DNA of 64,000 nucleotides from contig NC_087083.1 in assembly GCF_026151205.1 (NCBI RefSeq), positions 3,362,536-3,426,535 of the forward strand, in the 5' to 3' direction. Positions 27,801-40,300 of this stretch are shown here, piece by piece (position 1 is the stretch's first letter; the number at the start of each line of letters is the position of its first letter). The stretch is from Bolinopsis microptera. Lineage: Eukaryota; Ctenophora; Tentaculata; Lobata; Bolinopsidae. Both the position numbers and the translations under genes were made by a program. The notes below the pieces were generated by a model. It was not told the origin of the DNA. It worked only from the letters and a program-made list of their open reading frames with translations, and did no database searches.

Positions 27801-30800
27801 AGTGTAACTATGGTAACTAGTAGTGTAACAGGGCATAATTAAAGGAGCGTGGAGCTATTAGCTCAGTTCCACCGCAGCCTTTTATCTGCCACAAGTTTAT
27901 TAGACTCCATCATCATTATCGCGGAATTTGGGAGAAATACAAATAATTTTGATAGTAATTACTTGATAGCCTATATATAAATAGCCTAATAATAACCTGC
28001 AGGAATGACAGAATAGTCTCCTTATCCACTAAGTTAGGATCCGTTGCTTTTCCCTGTAACGCGGAGGACAGGATAAGGCACATCAAGCAGTTCTGCACTC
28101 CCGCTGAAATAACGTCTTCTCTTCTCATGGGGGACCCCTGGTGGAGTTATGTGAATCTTTAGGAGCGAATATTATTGCCTTTTATTTAATGACAAGTTAC
28201 ATTAGAGTGAAAAACCCAGTTTTCTGTTAAAAGCAAATGTAGAGTGTACGATGATAAAATCATACCTCCATGAAATAAACGTCTTGGAAGTCGTTCAAAT
28301 CTTTCCACTCTTTTTCGATGTAGTCTTTTTGTCCCAAAAGTAGAACTTTTTTCACCTCCGCCATGGGAAGATTACTGCTTCTCAGCGGTAAGAGCTGAAA
28401 TTGGTGAGATTTGAAAATAAAGTGGCAAATGAAGTTGGAGTATTTGACATTGACAGTAACGGTGAGGGTGACAGTGACGGAATAGTTACTCACCAGATTC
28501 CTAAGCCCAACAGTGGGAGAGTTAGTGTCTCCAAAAACGCACACTATGATATGGTCAGTTAGAGTAGCCACATCTTCTTTCGTCTGAAATTGCAAGCCGG
28601 TAAATGACTGGTAACCATGGTAACCGGTAACTGACTGGTAACTGACTGGTAACCATGGTAACCGGTAACTAACTGGTAACTGTCAGATATATACTACTCA
28701 ATTGCTATAACGGAGATAAAAACAAAAGTAAAAGTAAAAGTAAAAGTAAAAGTAAAAGTAAAATTAAAAGTAAAAGTAAAAGTAAAATTAAAAGTAAAAG
28801 TAAAAGTAAAAGTAAAAGTAAAAGTAAAAGTAAAAGTAAAAGTAAAAGTAAAAGTAAAAGTAAAAGTAAAAGTAAAAGTAAAAGTAAAAGTAAAAGTAAA
28901 AGTAAAAGTAAAAGTAAAAGTAAAACTAAAAGTAAAAGTAAAACTAAAAGTAAAACAATTTATGAAGGTACCATGGTAACGTCGTCCAGAGCACATGGTT
29001 CCCGCCAATGATAAGCCCCTGTTCCATCTAGCGTCAGTTTCTGGTCGTACTTAGCCCGTTCTTCTTTACCAAGTGTCTTCCAAAATGGCACCTGGTTAGG
29101 AACATCCGGACCAGGTCTAGGTGGCATTTCTGTGAATCCCTCCGTTAACTCAAAACTGTGGGGAAACTTATATAGAGACCTCTTCCTTCATATAAACAGA
29201 ATCACTGCAATTATTATATGCTAATAGCATGTTAATTATGCTAATTATGCTCATTATGCTAATAACATGTTAATGAAATAAAAAGTACTTTAAAAAGTGG
29301 ACATACTTGTTAACAGTGCGATATTGTCCGTCAAACTGTCCGTCAGGAACAGGAACAGACAGCCCGGTCCTTATGAACTTGGCTGAGGAGAAAAAACTTG
29401 TTAAAAATTGTTATTTATTAAATAATAGCAGAGGGGTTAACGTAATTCAAATAAAATTGTTAACGTAAAAATAGTTTATTATATATAGCAGAGGGGTAAC
29501 AACTCAGATTTAACATGACATTCAGGGTAGCTTTTACATTTCAAGAAGCAGATTAGTAAATTAATTAATAACTGTATTCAAACTGTCGAATGGTAAGATG
29601 CTCAAATGGAAACTTATAATTAAAGTTGGGACTTACTTTTATCGCAGTTGCATTTGGATATCTCGTTGTTAGATGTATACTCGTGACACTGGTAGCAGTA
29701 GAAGGCTGCACTGTAAATTAATTATGTAATATAATATGTAATTAATGTAATTATCTGAGATATTTATTAACTGGGATGAAACGAGGTTATAGAAAGAAGA
29801 AATGAGCGAGGAAATGAGCAAAGAAATGAGCCAGATGGTTACCATATGAGAATGGTGGATACGTTAACTTATTGGCAGTTAACCTACCTTTTAACTGCTT
29901 GAGGGTTTTGAGCGATGAATATACCCCTACTGTTTTCAGAGAACCTAAAAATACTAGGACTAGGATTAAAGAGGATGCCAGAGCTGTCAGCATTAGTTTC
30001 CACCTCCACTCCTATCAGGAGAATGTGAAGCTTTATCAGACAAATCTCCGCCACCATTGGGAAACTCATTCCCACGAAGTCACTACTCATAGCCCCAGTG
30101 TAGAGCTCATTGGAGGCCCCGAACCCATACTCGTACTGCCAGTGGTCCCGTACGTCGTTAGACGGGTTCTGAATGAGGGAGCGTTATTATTGTGAAGAGC
30201 TGAAAACGATTTACACAAGTATTTTGAAAGCTCCTGCTAATAAAATCCTTTCATATATCACTTATATGTTTTAAATATCCCCCTCCAGGTTATTATTGTG
30301 ATGGGGTTCAGTGGCGTAACTAATCACATAATTTGTCTAATTTAAGGGAGGGCGCTAAAAGGGGAGGGGGCGCCAAAAGGGTAGGGAGCGCCAATAGGGG
30401 AGGGGGCGCTAAAAGGGGAGGGGCGCTAAAAGGGGAGAGGGCGCTAAAAGGGGAGGGGGCACTAAAAGGGGAGGGGGTGCATATAGGGGGACGCTAACAT
30501 GCAAAGTTACGCCACTGATGGGGTTTAGACGGTTATCAATCTAAGCCGCGAACAAGTATCTATATTGCATTGCTGTATTGTATAATGTATAATGTATATG
30601 TTCTATTTGTGAACGGTTCAAATCAAATGGAGTTGTTAGTGAGATAAAAGATTGAGATAAGGATTTGAAAGTGTATGAATGTGAATGCTAACATTATAAT
30701 TGCCGGGCTGGAAGGAACTCATCATGATGAGATTAGCCACCATGGTGCTGAAACCAGGACACAGACAACTCTTTCCGAGCAGTCCTAACTTTAGCTCGTT

Positions 30801-31271
30801 AATACATATCACCTCGTCACCGTGTACTTTATTCCAGTCTGGCACATTGAACAGATGCTCCTGAACGGATACATGTTGACTGGGAGGAGAAATTAAATAT
30901 AAGCAGTGTTAGAATACAATGTTTTATATAATATATATAATCAGATAAACAGATTCGTTTTTGAAATTGTAATGAAAATATTTATAAAGTAAGATTGAAA
31001 TTGATAAAAAGCACCTCATTGTGGTAGTTTAGTATCTGGATGATGACTCGTACACAGGCTCGGAAGTTCTTTATAGATATCACCCTGAATACAAACAACG
31101 TGTTACAATGAGAAACTACACTTACTTGAAGTAAACTAGTAACTATAACACTTACTTATAGTTGTACACAGAAACTATTAACTACACTTTATACTTAGTT
31201 GTACACAGAGATTCAAGATATGAGCACAAATTTGTGCAGGGGCCATGCTAATCATCTCTGTATCGTTCCAA

Positions 31272-31304
<33 letters not shown>

Positions 31305-34300
31305 GTGAGGATAACGTATGTAGGGTTATAGCTTATAGAATATAGGGTTAATGTTATAACTTATAGAGTTATATAATATAGGGTTAATGTTATAACTTAT
31401 AGCCTCTCACCTGAGAATATTAGCGGCGTCCTCTGCGTCAGGTTCGTGCGAGTGCTTGTTTGCAATTACCAGGCACGCTTTAGCTGTGTCACACTGCGGC
31501 AAGCTGCATTAAACTCTTTAAAATCATTTTCTTTTATACTTATTCGCAAAATAAATTATTGTGACGCTCTCTAAATCTAAATTAGCTATTAGAACCGCCA
31601 ACTCCGTCCAGCTCATTTGTTGAATAACCAGATATCCAATAAACCGTTGTATTGTAAAAATAGCTTGTAAGTACTATTATTGAAAGTATTTTGTTGCTGA
31701 GTTTCCTTGATGATTAGGTAATTAGCATGGTAACGCTAGTCGTTACCATAGAAACACCTAGTGTGTAGTTTACCTTGACCCGCTGTAAGTCTCCTGACCC
31801 TAAAGGACTGCCCTGGAAGTACTGACACCGGTAAAAATGTCGGTGCATTAGATTCTGTAATTCTTCTGGTGGTGGGGTACTGAAACGAAATGTTCAAATC
31901 TCACTGTGCAAATCTAGTTGATTTTGTAATATCTGACAGATAAATGTTCTAAGCACTTAAACATATGGATTTGAAACAAACCGAACGAAACTTACGGATT
32001 TAAAAATACGGCAGTAGTTTCTTGGTTTTCGTTTTCCGGATGTAGAAAGTCGCGCATAAAGTTGCTGACAGTACTGGTGGTTATATAACCACTCACAATT
32101 ACGTGACTGAGGGGAGTTAGTTGATTAAATGAGAGAGTTACCATGGTAATACTACTAGTTACCATGGTAACACTACTAGTTACCATGGTAACATTACTAG
32201 TTACCATGGTAACACTACTAGTTACCATGGTAACATTACTAGTTACCATGGTAACACTACTAGTTACCATGGTAACATTACTAGGTACCATATAGGTATC
32301 ATGCTACAGAGTGAAATTAATGGAGAAGAAAATGTGTAATCACCTTGAGTGAGTCAAGGTTTATAAAGCAGATAGCATAACACACGTAATAATATCTCAT
32401 GAGATTAAACAGAGTCACATTAAACAAGCATATCCTGCAAAATCATATCTACAAACCCCGCACAAAAAAGATGCATCAAAATCAAGTATGTATATCTGCC
32501 AAAACTCTCTTACGATTACCTAAGGAACATGTTGCTAATGGATATGTTGCTAAGGAGTAAGGAACATGTTGCTAAGGAGTAAAGAACATGTTGCTAAGGA
32601 GTAAGGAACATGTTGCTAAGGAACGCCTCATTCTATATCAAGGATGGATCTTCAGAGTACGCGGAGTTAAAAAATAATGGGGTTTTATAGAATCATAAGA
32701 ATTAAATATAGGCCGGATAGCGTTTATACGCTCTTAAATTATAGAACTAAAATGTATTTTAAAAATTCCAATAATGTCAATTTTTGAAATGTCCAATTTC
32801 AGTTTTTCAAAATTGCAATTGAACATTGGTTCCCCCCTCACTATCATCGCATTTAGTTTTCTATATATATATATCACTTCTATAATCTATATATGAAGAT
32901 ATATCACTTCTATAATCTGTATAATATGAAGATATCACTTCTATAATCTATATATCACTTCTATATATGAAGATGTAAATATTTACCTAGATCTACTATC
33001 ATCGTATTCCCCGAGGAAGGAAGGTTGTTTATGAAACAATTCTACTACTGCTGGCCCGAAAGAAGCAAATACAGCCTAAAACAAGAGGTGAAGGAAGTGT
33101 TAGCAGTAAGCAGAACATAAACACACAAACAATGCTGAGCATGCTGTTTAGCAGGCTGCTAAGGTGTGGTTACCATGGTAACATCACTAGTTACCATGGC
33201 AACACTACTAGTTACCATGGTAACACTACTAGTTACCATGGTAACACTACTAGTTACCATAGAAACACAGTAGGTGCAGTTAAAAAGAGAAGATATAATA
33301 GGTGGAAATTAAAGATAAAACAAAGCACCGAGCCATTAAGCAGCCTGCCAAGCAGTAAAACACACATGCACTATGTTTCCATAGTAACATAGCAAACAGA
33401 GCATGCACTATGTTTCGTAACATAGCACACAGACCATGCACTATGTTTCCATAGTAACATAGCACACAGAGCATGCACTATGTTTCCATAGTAACATAGC
33501 ACATAGAGCATGCACTATGTTTCCATAGTAACATAGCACACAGAGCATGCACTATGTTTCCATAGTAACATAGCACACAGAGCATGCACTATGTTTCCAT
33601 AGTAACATAGCACACAGAGCATGCACTATGTTTCCATAGTAACATATCACACAGAGCATGCACTATGTTTCCATAGTAACATAGCACACAGAGCATGCAC
33701 TATGTTTCCATAGTAACAAAGCACACAGAGCATGCACTATGTTTCCATAGTAACATAGCACACAGAGCATGCACTATGTTTCCATAGTAACATAGCACAC
33801 AGAGCATGCACTATGTTTCCATAGTAACACCCAGTTACCTAGACTTAGAATCGTCGTATTCGCCCAAAAAAGAGGCAGGTTTTTGGGAGAGTTCCACGAG
33901 GGCCGGCATAAACGAGGCAAAAACTGCCTAAAATAGAAAATATTTTGCAATTTGGTAGTTTTTACAGCTCCGAATTATTTGCAATCAGACCTCTAGCCTG
34001 TAATGTGCTGTTTGGCTGACTACGACTTGAATAGTTACAATAGTTGAAAGAAGATTCACAATAATACATATTTACTTGGAGTAAGTAATAAATAAAATAA
34101 CTGGAATTAATGAACGTACCAGTCCGATTATGATAATAAATATAACGATTATTTGGCTTTCTCGACTACTGGGGTGTTTGTCACCGTACCCAATCGTTGA
34201 TAAAGTAATCTGCGGAGTTGTAATTTTATTAAATATATAAAAATATATAATTATTAATTATATATATACATATAATCATATGCTGATCAACTTTATAATT

Positions 34301-37300
34301 TCTAATTGTAAAATGTGATATCATGAAAATTAAGGCAGAAAAGTGAAAAAATTAAAATTTGTATTCTTTTAACTGTAAGATGAATGCGAAGTTGAATATA
34401 TATGTATGTATACTTACAAATAAAAAATAAAGTGACTCCCAAAACGTTAAACCGCAAGGAGATTTTGTACACTGGGTGTTCTGCGCTGACATATTATCAA
34501 CCTGGGATAATTTACTGTTCTAGTAAGCTCCGAATAAAGTATGTTTTTGAAAAGTAAAATGAATTGAAGTAAGCAAAGCTTTGTCAAATCTAATAATATC
34601 AGCAACTCTGCAAAAGGAGGAGTTTATTGAAGAGTTAAATGGTTCTTGTATCTTGTTGTTCAGTGATTACTTCATAACATAATGGTTCTTGTATCTTGTT
34701 GTTCAGTGATTACTTTATAACATAATGGTTATTGTATTTTGTTGTTCAGTGATTATTTTATAACATCTCACCAGAAAATAAAGTCCCCCAGCAGTTAACC
34801 AGAAGCTAACACACACAGACACACAGACAGACTACTAGTAGTACTCACCAGAAAATAGAGTCCCCCGGCAGTTAACCAGAAGCTAACACACACACAGACA
34901 CACAGACAGACTACTAGTAGTACTCACCAGAAAATAGAGTCCCCCGGCAGTTAACCAGAAGCTAACACACACAGACACACAGACAGACTACTAGTAGTAC
35001 TCACCAGAAAATAGAGTCCCCCGGCAGTTAACCAGAAGCTAACAAACTGACAGACACACAGACAGACTACTAGTAGTACTCACCAGAAAATAGAGTCCCC
35101 CGGCAGTTAACCAGAAGCTAACACACACACAGACACACAGACAGACACACAGACACACAGACACACAGACAGACTACTAGTAGTACTCACCAGAAAATAA
35201 AGTCCCCCGGCAGTTAACCAGAAGCTAACACACACACAGACACACAGACAGACACACAGACACACAGACACACAGACAGACTACTAGTAGTACTCACCAG
35301 AAAATAAAGTCCCCCGGCAGTTAACCAGAAGCTAACACACACACAGACACACAGACAGACACACAGACACACAGACACACAGACAGACTACTAGTAGTAC
35401 TCACCAGAAAATAGAGTCCCCCGGCAGTTGACCAGAAGCTAACACACACAGACAGACACACAGACACACAGACACACAGACAGACTACTAGTAGTACTCA
35501 CCAGAAAATAAAGTCCCCCGGCAGTTAACCAGAAGCTAACACACACACAGACACACAGACAGACACACAGACACACAGACACACAGACAGACTACTAGTA
35601 GTACTCACCAGAAAATAGATTCCCCCGGCAGTTAACCAGAAGCTAACACACACAGACACACAGACAGACTACTAGTAGTACTCACCAGAAAATAGAGTCC
35701 CCCGGCAGTTAACCAGAAGCTAACACACACAGACACACAGACAGACTACTAGTAGTACTCACCAGAAAATAGAGTCCCCCGGCAGTTAACCAGAAGCTAA
35801 CACACACAGACACACAGACAGACTACTAGTAGTACTCACCAGAAAATAGAGTCCCCCGGCAGTTAACCAGAAGCTAACACACACAGACACACAGACAGAC
35901 TACTAGTAGTACTCACCAGAAAATAGAGTCCCCCGGCAGTTAACCAGAAGCTAACACACACAGACACACAGACAGACTACTAGTAGTACTCACCAGAAAA
36001 TAAAGTCCCCCGGCAGTTAACCAGAAGCTAACACACACACAGACACACAGACAGACTACTAGTAGTACTCACCAGAAAATAAGTCCCCCGGCAGTTAACC
36101 AGAAGCTAACACACACACCTGACACACAGACAGACTACTAGTAGTACTCACCAGAAATAGAGTCCCCCGGCAGTTAACAGAAGCTAACACACACGACACA
36201 CAGGACAGGACACCGAAAGAGTCCCCCGGCAGTTAACCAGAAGATAACACAAACACAGACAGACTACTAGTAGTACTCACCAGAAATAGTAGTCCCCCGG
36301 CAGTTAACCAGAGCTAACACAACACAGACACACAGACAGACACACAGACAGACACACAGACACACAGACAGACTACTAGTAGTACTCACCAGAAAATAGA
36401 GTCCCCCGGCCAGTTAACCAGATGCTAACACAACAGACACCAGACAGACACACAGACACACAGACACACAGACAGACTACTAGAGTACTCACCAGAAAAT
36501 AGAGTCCCCCGCAAGCTACAAAACAGAAGCTAACACACACACAGACACACAGACACACAGACACACAGACAGACTACTAGTAGTACTCACCAGAAAATAG
36601 AGTCCCCCGGCAGTTAACCAGAAGCTAACACAAACACAGACACACAGACAGACTACTAGTAGTACTCACCAGAAAATAGAGTCCCCCGGCAGTTAACCAG
36701 AAGCTAACACACACAGACACACAGACAGACTACTAGTAGTACTCACCAGAAAATAGAGTCCCCCGGCAGTTAACCAGAAGCTAACACACACAGACACACA
36801 GACAGACACACAGACAGACTACTAGTAGTACTCACCAGAAAATAGAGTCCCCCGGCAGTTAACCAGAAGCTAACACACACACACAGACACACAGACACAC
36901 AGACAGACTACTAGTAGTACTCACCAGAAAATAAAGTCCCCCGGCAGTTAACCAGAAGCTAACACACACAGACACACAGACAGACTACTAGTAGTACTCA
37001 CCAGAAAATAGAGTCCCCCGGCAGTTAACCAGAAGCTAACACACACACAGACACACAGACAGACACACAGACACACAGACAGACTACTAGTAGTACTCAC
37101 CAGAAAATAAAGTCTCCCAGCAGTTAACCAGAAGCTAACACACACAGACACACAGACAGACTACTAGTAGTACTCACCAGAAAATAGAGTCCCCCGGCAG
37201 TTAACCAGAAGCTAACACACACACACAGACACACAGACACACAGACAGACTACTAGTAGTACTCACCAGAAAATAGAGTCCCCCGGCAGTTAACCAGAAG

Positions 37301-40300
37301 CTAACACACACAGACACACAGACAGACACACAGACAGACACACAGACAGACTACTAGTAGTACTCACCAGAAAATAGAGTCCCCCGGCAGTTAACCAGAA
37401 GCTAACACACACACAGACACACAGACAGACACACAGACACACAGACAGACTACTAGTAGTACTCACCAGAAAATAAAGTCCCCCGGCAGTTAACCAGAAG
37501 CTAACACACACACAGACACACAGACACACAGACAGACACACAGACACACAGACAGACTACTAGTAGTACTCACCAGAAAATAGAGTCCCCCAGCAGTTAA
37601 CCAGAAGCTAACACACACAGACACACAGACAGACTACTAGTAGTACTCACCAGAAAATAGAGTCCCCCGGCAGTTAACCAGAAGCTAACACACACACACA
37701 GACACACAGACAGACTACTAGTAGTACTCACCAGAAAATAGAGTCCCCCAGCAGTTAACCAGAAGCTAACACACACAGACACACAGACAGACTACTAGTA
37801 GTACTCACCAGAAAATAGAGTCCCCCGGCAGTTAACCAGAAGCTAACACACACAGACACACAGACACACAGACACACAGACACACAGACAGACTACTAGT
37901 AGTACTCACCAGAAAATAAAGTCCCCCGGCAGTTAACCAGAAGCTAACAAACTGACAGAGAGTCCTGGAGAGGTTTAGCATTTTGTGGGAGGAGATTAGC
38001 TTCACAGCTGCTACGTCATCACCGAACCAGTTTAGACGCACTGCTCGAATAAACCGCAAACCTGGGGTCATAAACACATTTACAATTTATACATATTATA
38101 CATTGTACATTGTACATTGTACATTGTACATTGTACATTGTACATTGTACATTGTACATGTAGTTACATAACATAAACACATTTACAATTTATATAGTAA
38201 AATTACATAATCAGTGTCTTATTCATAAGATCGTATTATTCATAATTGAGAATTGTTTGAATAAAAGTTAAAACGCATTCAGTGAAGTTATATCATATCT
38301 CATAGTAGTAGTAGTAGTAGTGAAGTTAAAACTGAAATAAAAACACTGTGTTGCCATGGTAACCAGCTAATCGTACTCACCAAGCCACGTAGTACCCAAA
38401 TACATTGTCAGAAATGCCGGAGGAATTGTACAAAAATCAATTAGCGAATTCAGTTCAACCCAAAAACTTAGTTTGTCTTTAGCAACAATACACTGAAATG
38501 TGGTTATTTAGCTTCATTTCACCCCGAGTTATAACTTCATAACACACATTCACCTAATATTATACACAGTAAAATGTTCTCATTAATGGGTTTCGGAACA
38601 TTTCAATTGTAAGCAAATTTGGAAAGGTAATTGCGAATCAATACAAATTTGTGTAAGCAAATTTGGAAAGGTACTTACCATAACTGTGAATCGCCAGAGG
38701 AAAAAAATGTTACATATAAAATCTAAAATAACGCCTATAGCAGACCGTTCTATACAGCGTTCCAAACTCCTGAAATAGAGTATAAAATGTTAATAAATAT
38801 AAATTAAATAAATAATAAATATGTTACAAATTTGGAATGAAGTCCCTCAAAGACGTATTTTTTTGGAATCGAATTATAATTAGGTTATTTGCAATCTAAT
38901 ATAGAAAACCGGGAATAAAATAGAAAATGTTAACAAATTTAATTAAATGGTTATTCTTATTTGAATAAAAGATGGAGAATAGAAAAATCTAGTAAGGCTT
39001 ATTTATAACTTATAACTTATAACTTATAATATAATAAACTTTATAACTTATAACTTATAACTTATAATATAATAAACTTTATAACTTATAACGTATAATA
39101 TAACTTACTCAGATGTGTCTATAAGGTATAATATTATCGCCACTATAGTGAATAGCATCGTCAACCACGTCTGAAATACACAGTGATAACAACAGAATGT
39201 CTCATAGTTAAACAACTTTAACTCACTTTCACGCGCAGACTGGCAGTGTCACGTGATCACTAGGTGCTATGTTACTATGGTAACATACCATGTTACTATG
39301 GTAACATACCATGTTACTATGGTAACATACCATGTTACTATGGTAACATACCATGTTACTATGGTAACATACCATGTTACTATGGTAACACACCATGTTA
39401 CTATGGTAACACACCATGTTACTATGGTAACACACCATGTTACTATGGTAACACACCATGTTACTATGGTAACACACCATGTTACTATGGTAACACACCA
39501 TGTTACTATGGTAACACACCATGTTACTATGGTAACACACCATGTTACTATGGTAACACACCATGTTACTATGGTAACACACCATGTTACTATGGTAACA
39601 CACCATGTTACTATGGTAACACACCATGTTACTATGGTAACACACCATGTTACTATGGTAACACACCATGTTACTATGGTAACACACCATGTTACTATGG
39701 TAACACACCATGTTACTATGGTAACACACCATGTTACTATAATGGTAACACACCATGTTACTATGGTAACACACCATGTTACTATGGTAACACACCATGT
39801 TACTATGGTAACACACCATGTTACTATAATGGTAACACACCATGTTACTATGGTAACACACCATGTTACTATGGTAACACACCATGTTACTATGGTAACA
39901 CACCATGTTACTATAATGGTAACACACCATGTTACTATGGTAACACACCATGTTACTATGGTAACACACCATGTTACTATAATGGTAACACACCATGTTA
40001 CTATGGTAACACACCATGTTACTATGGTAACACACCATGTTACTATGGTAACACACCATGTTACTATGGTAACACACCATGTTACTATGGTAACACACCA
40101 TGTTACTATGGTAACACACCATGTTACTATGGTAACACACCATGTTACTATGGTAACACACCATGTTACTATGGTAACACACCATGTTACTATGGTAACA
40201 CACCATGTTACTATGGTAACACACCATGTTACTATGGTAACACACCATGTTACTATGGTAACACACCATGTTACTATGGTAACACACCATGTTACTATGG

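Noticed and set aside
36370-37550. A cysteine-rich repeated membrane protein (SVCLCVCVSFWLTAGG repeats)
   Set aside because: This is the BK exon 6 fragment array read through its TG-rich spacers.
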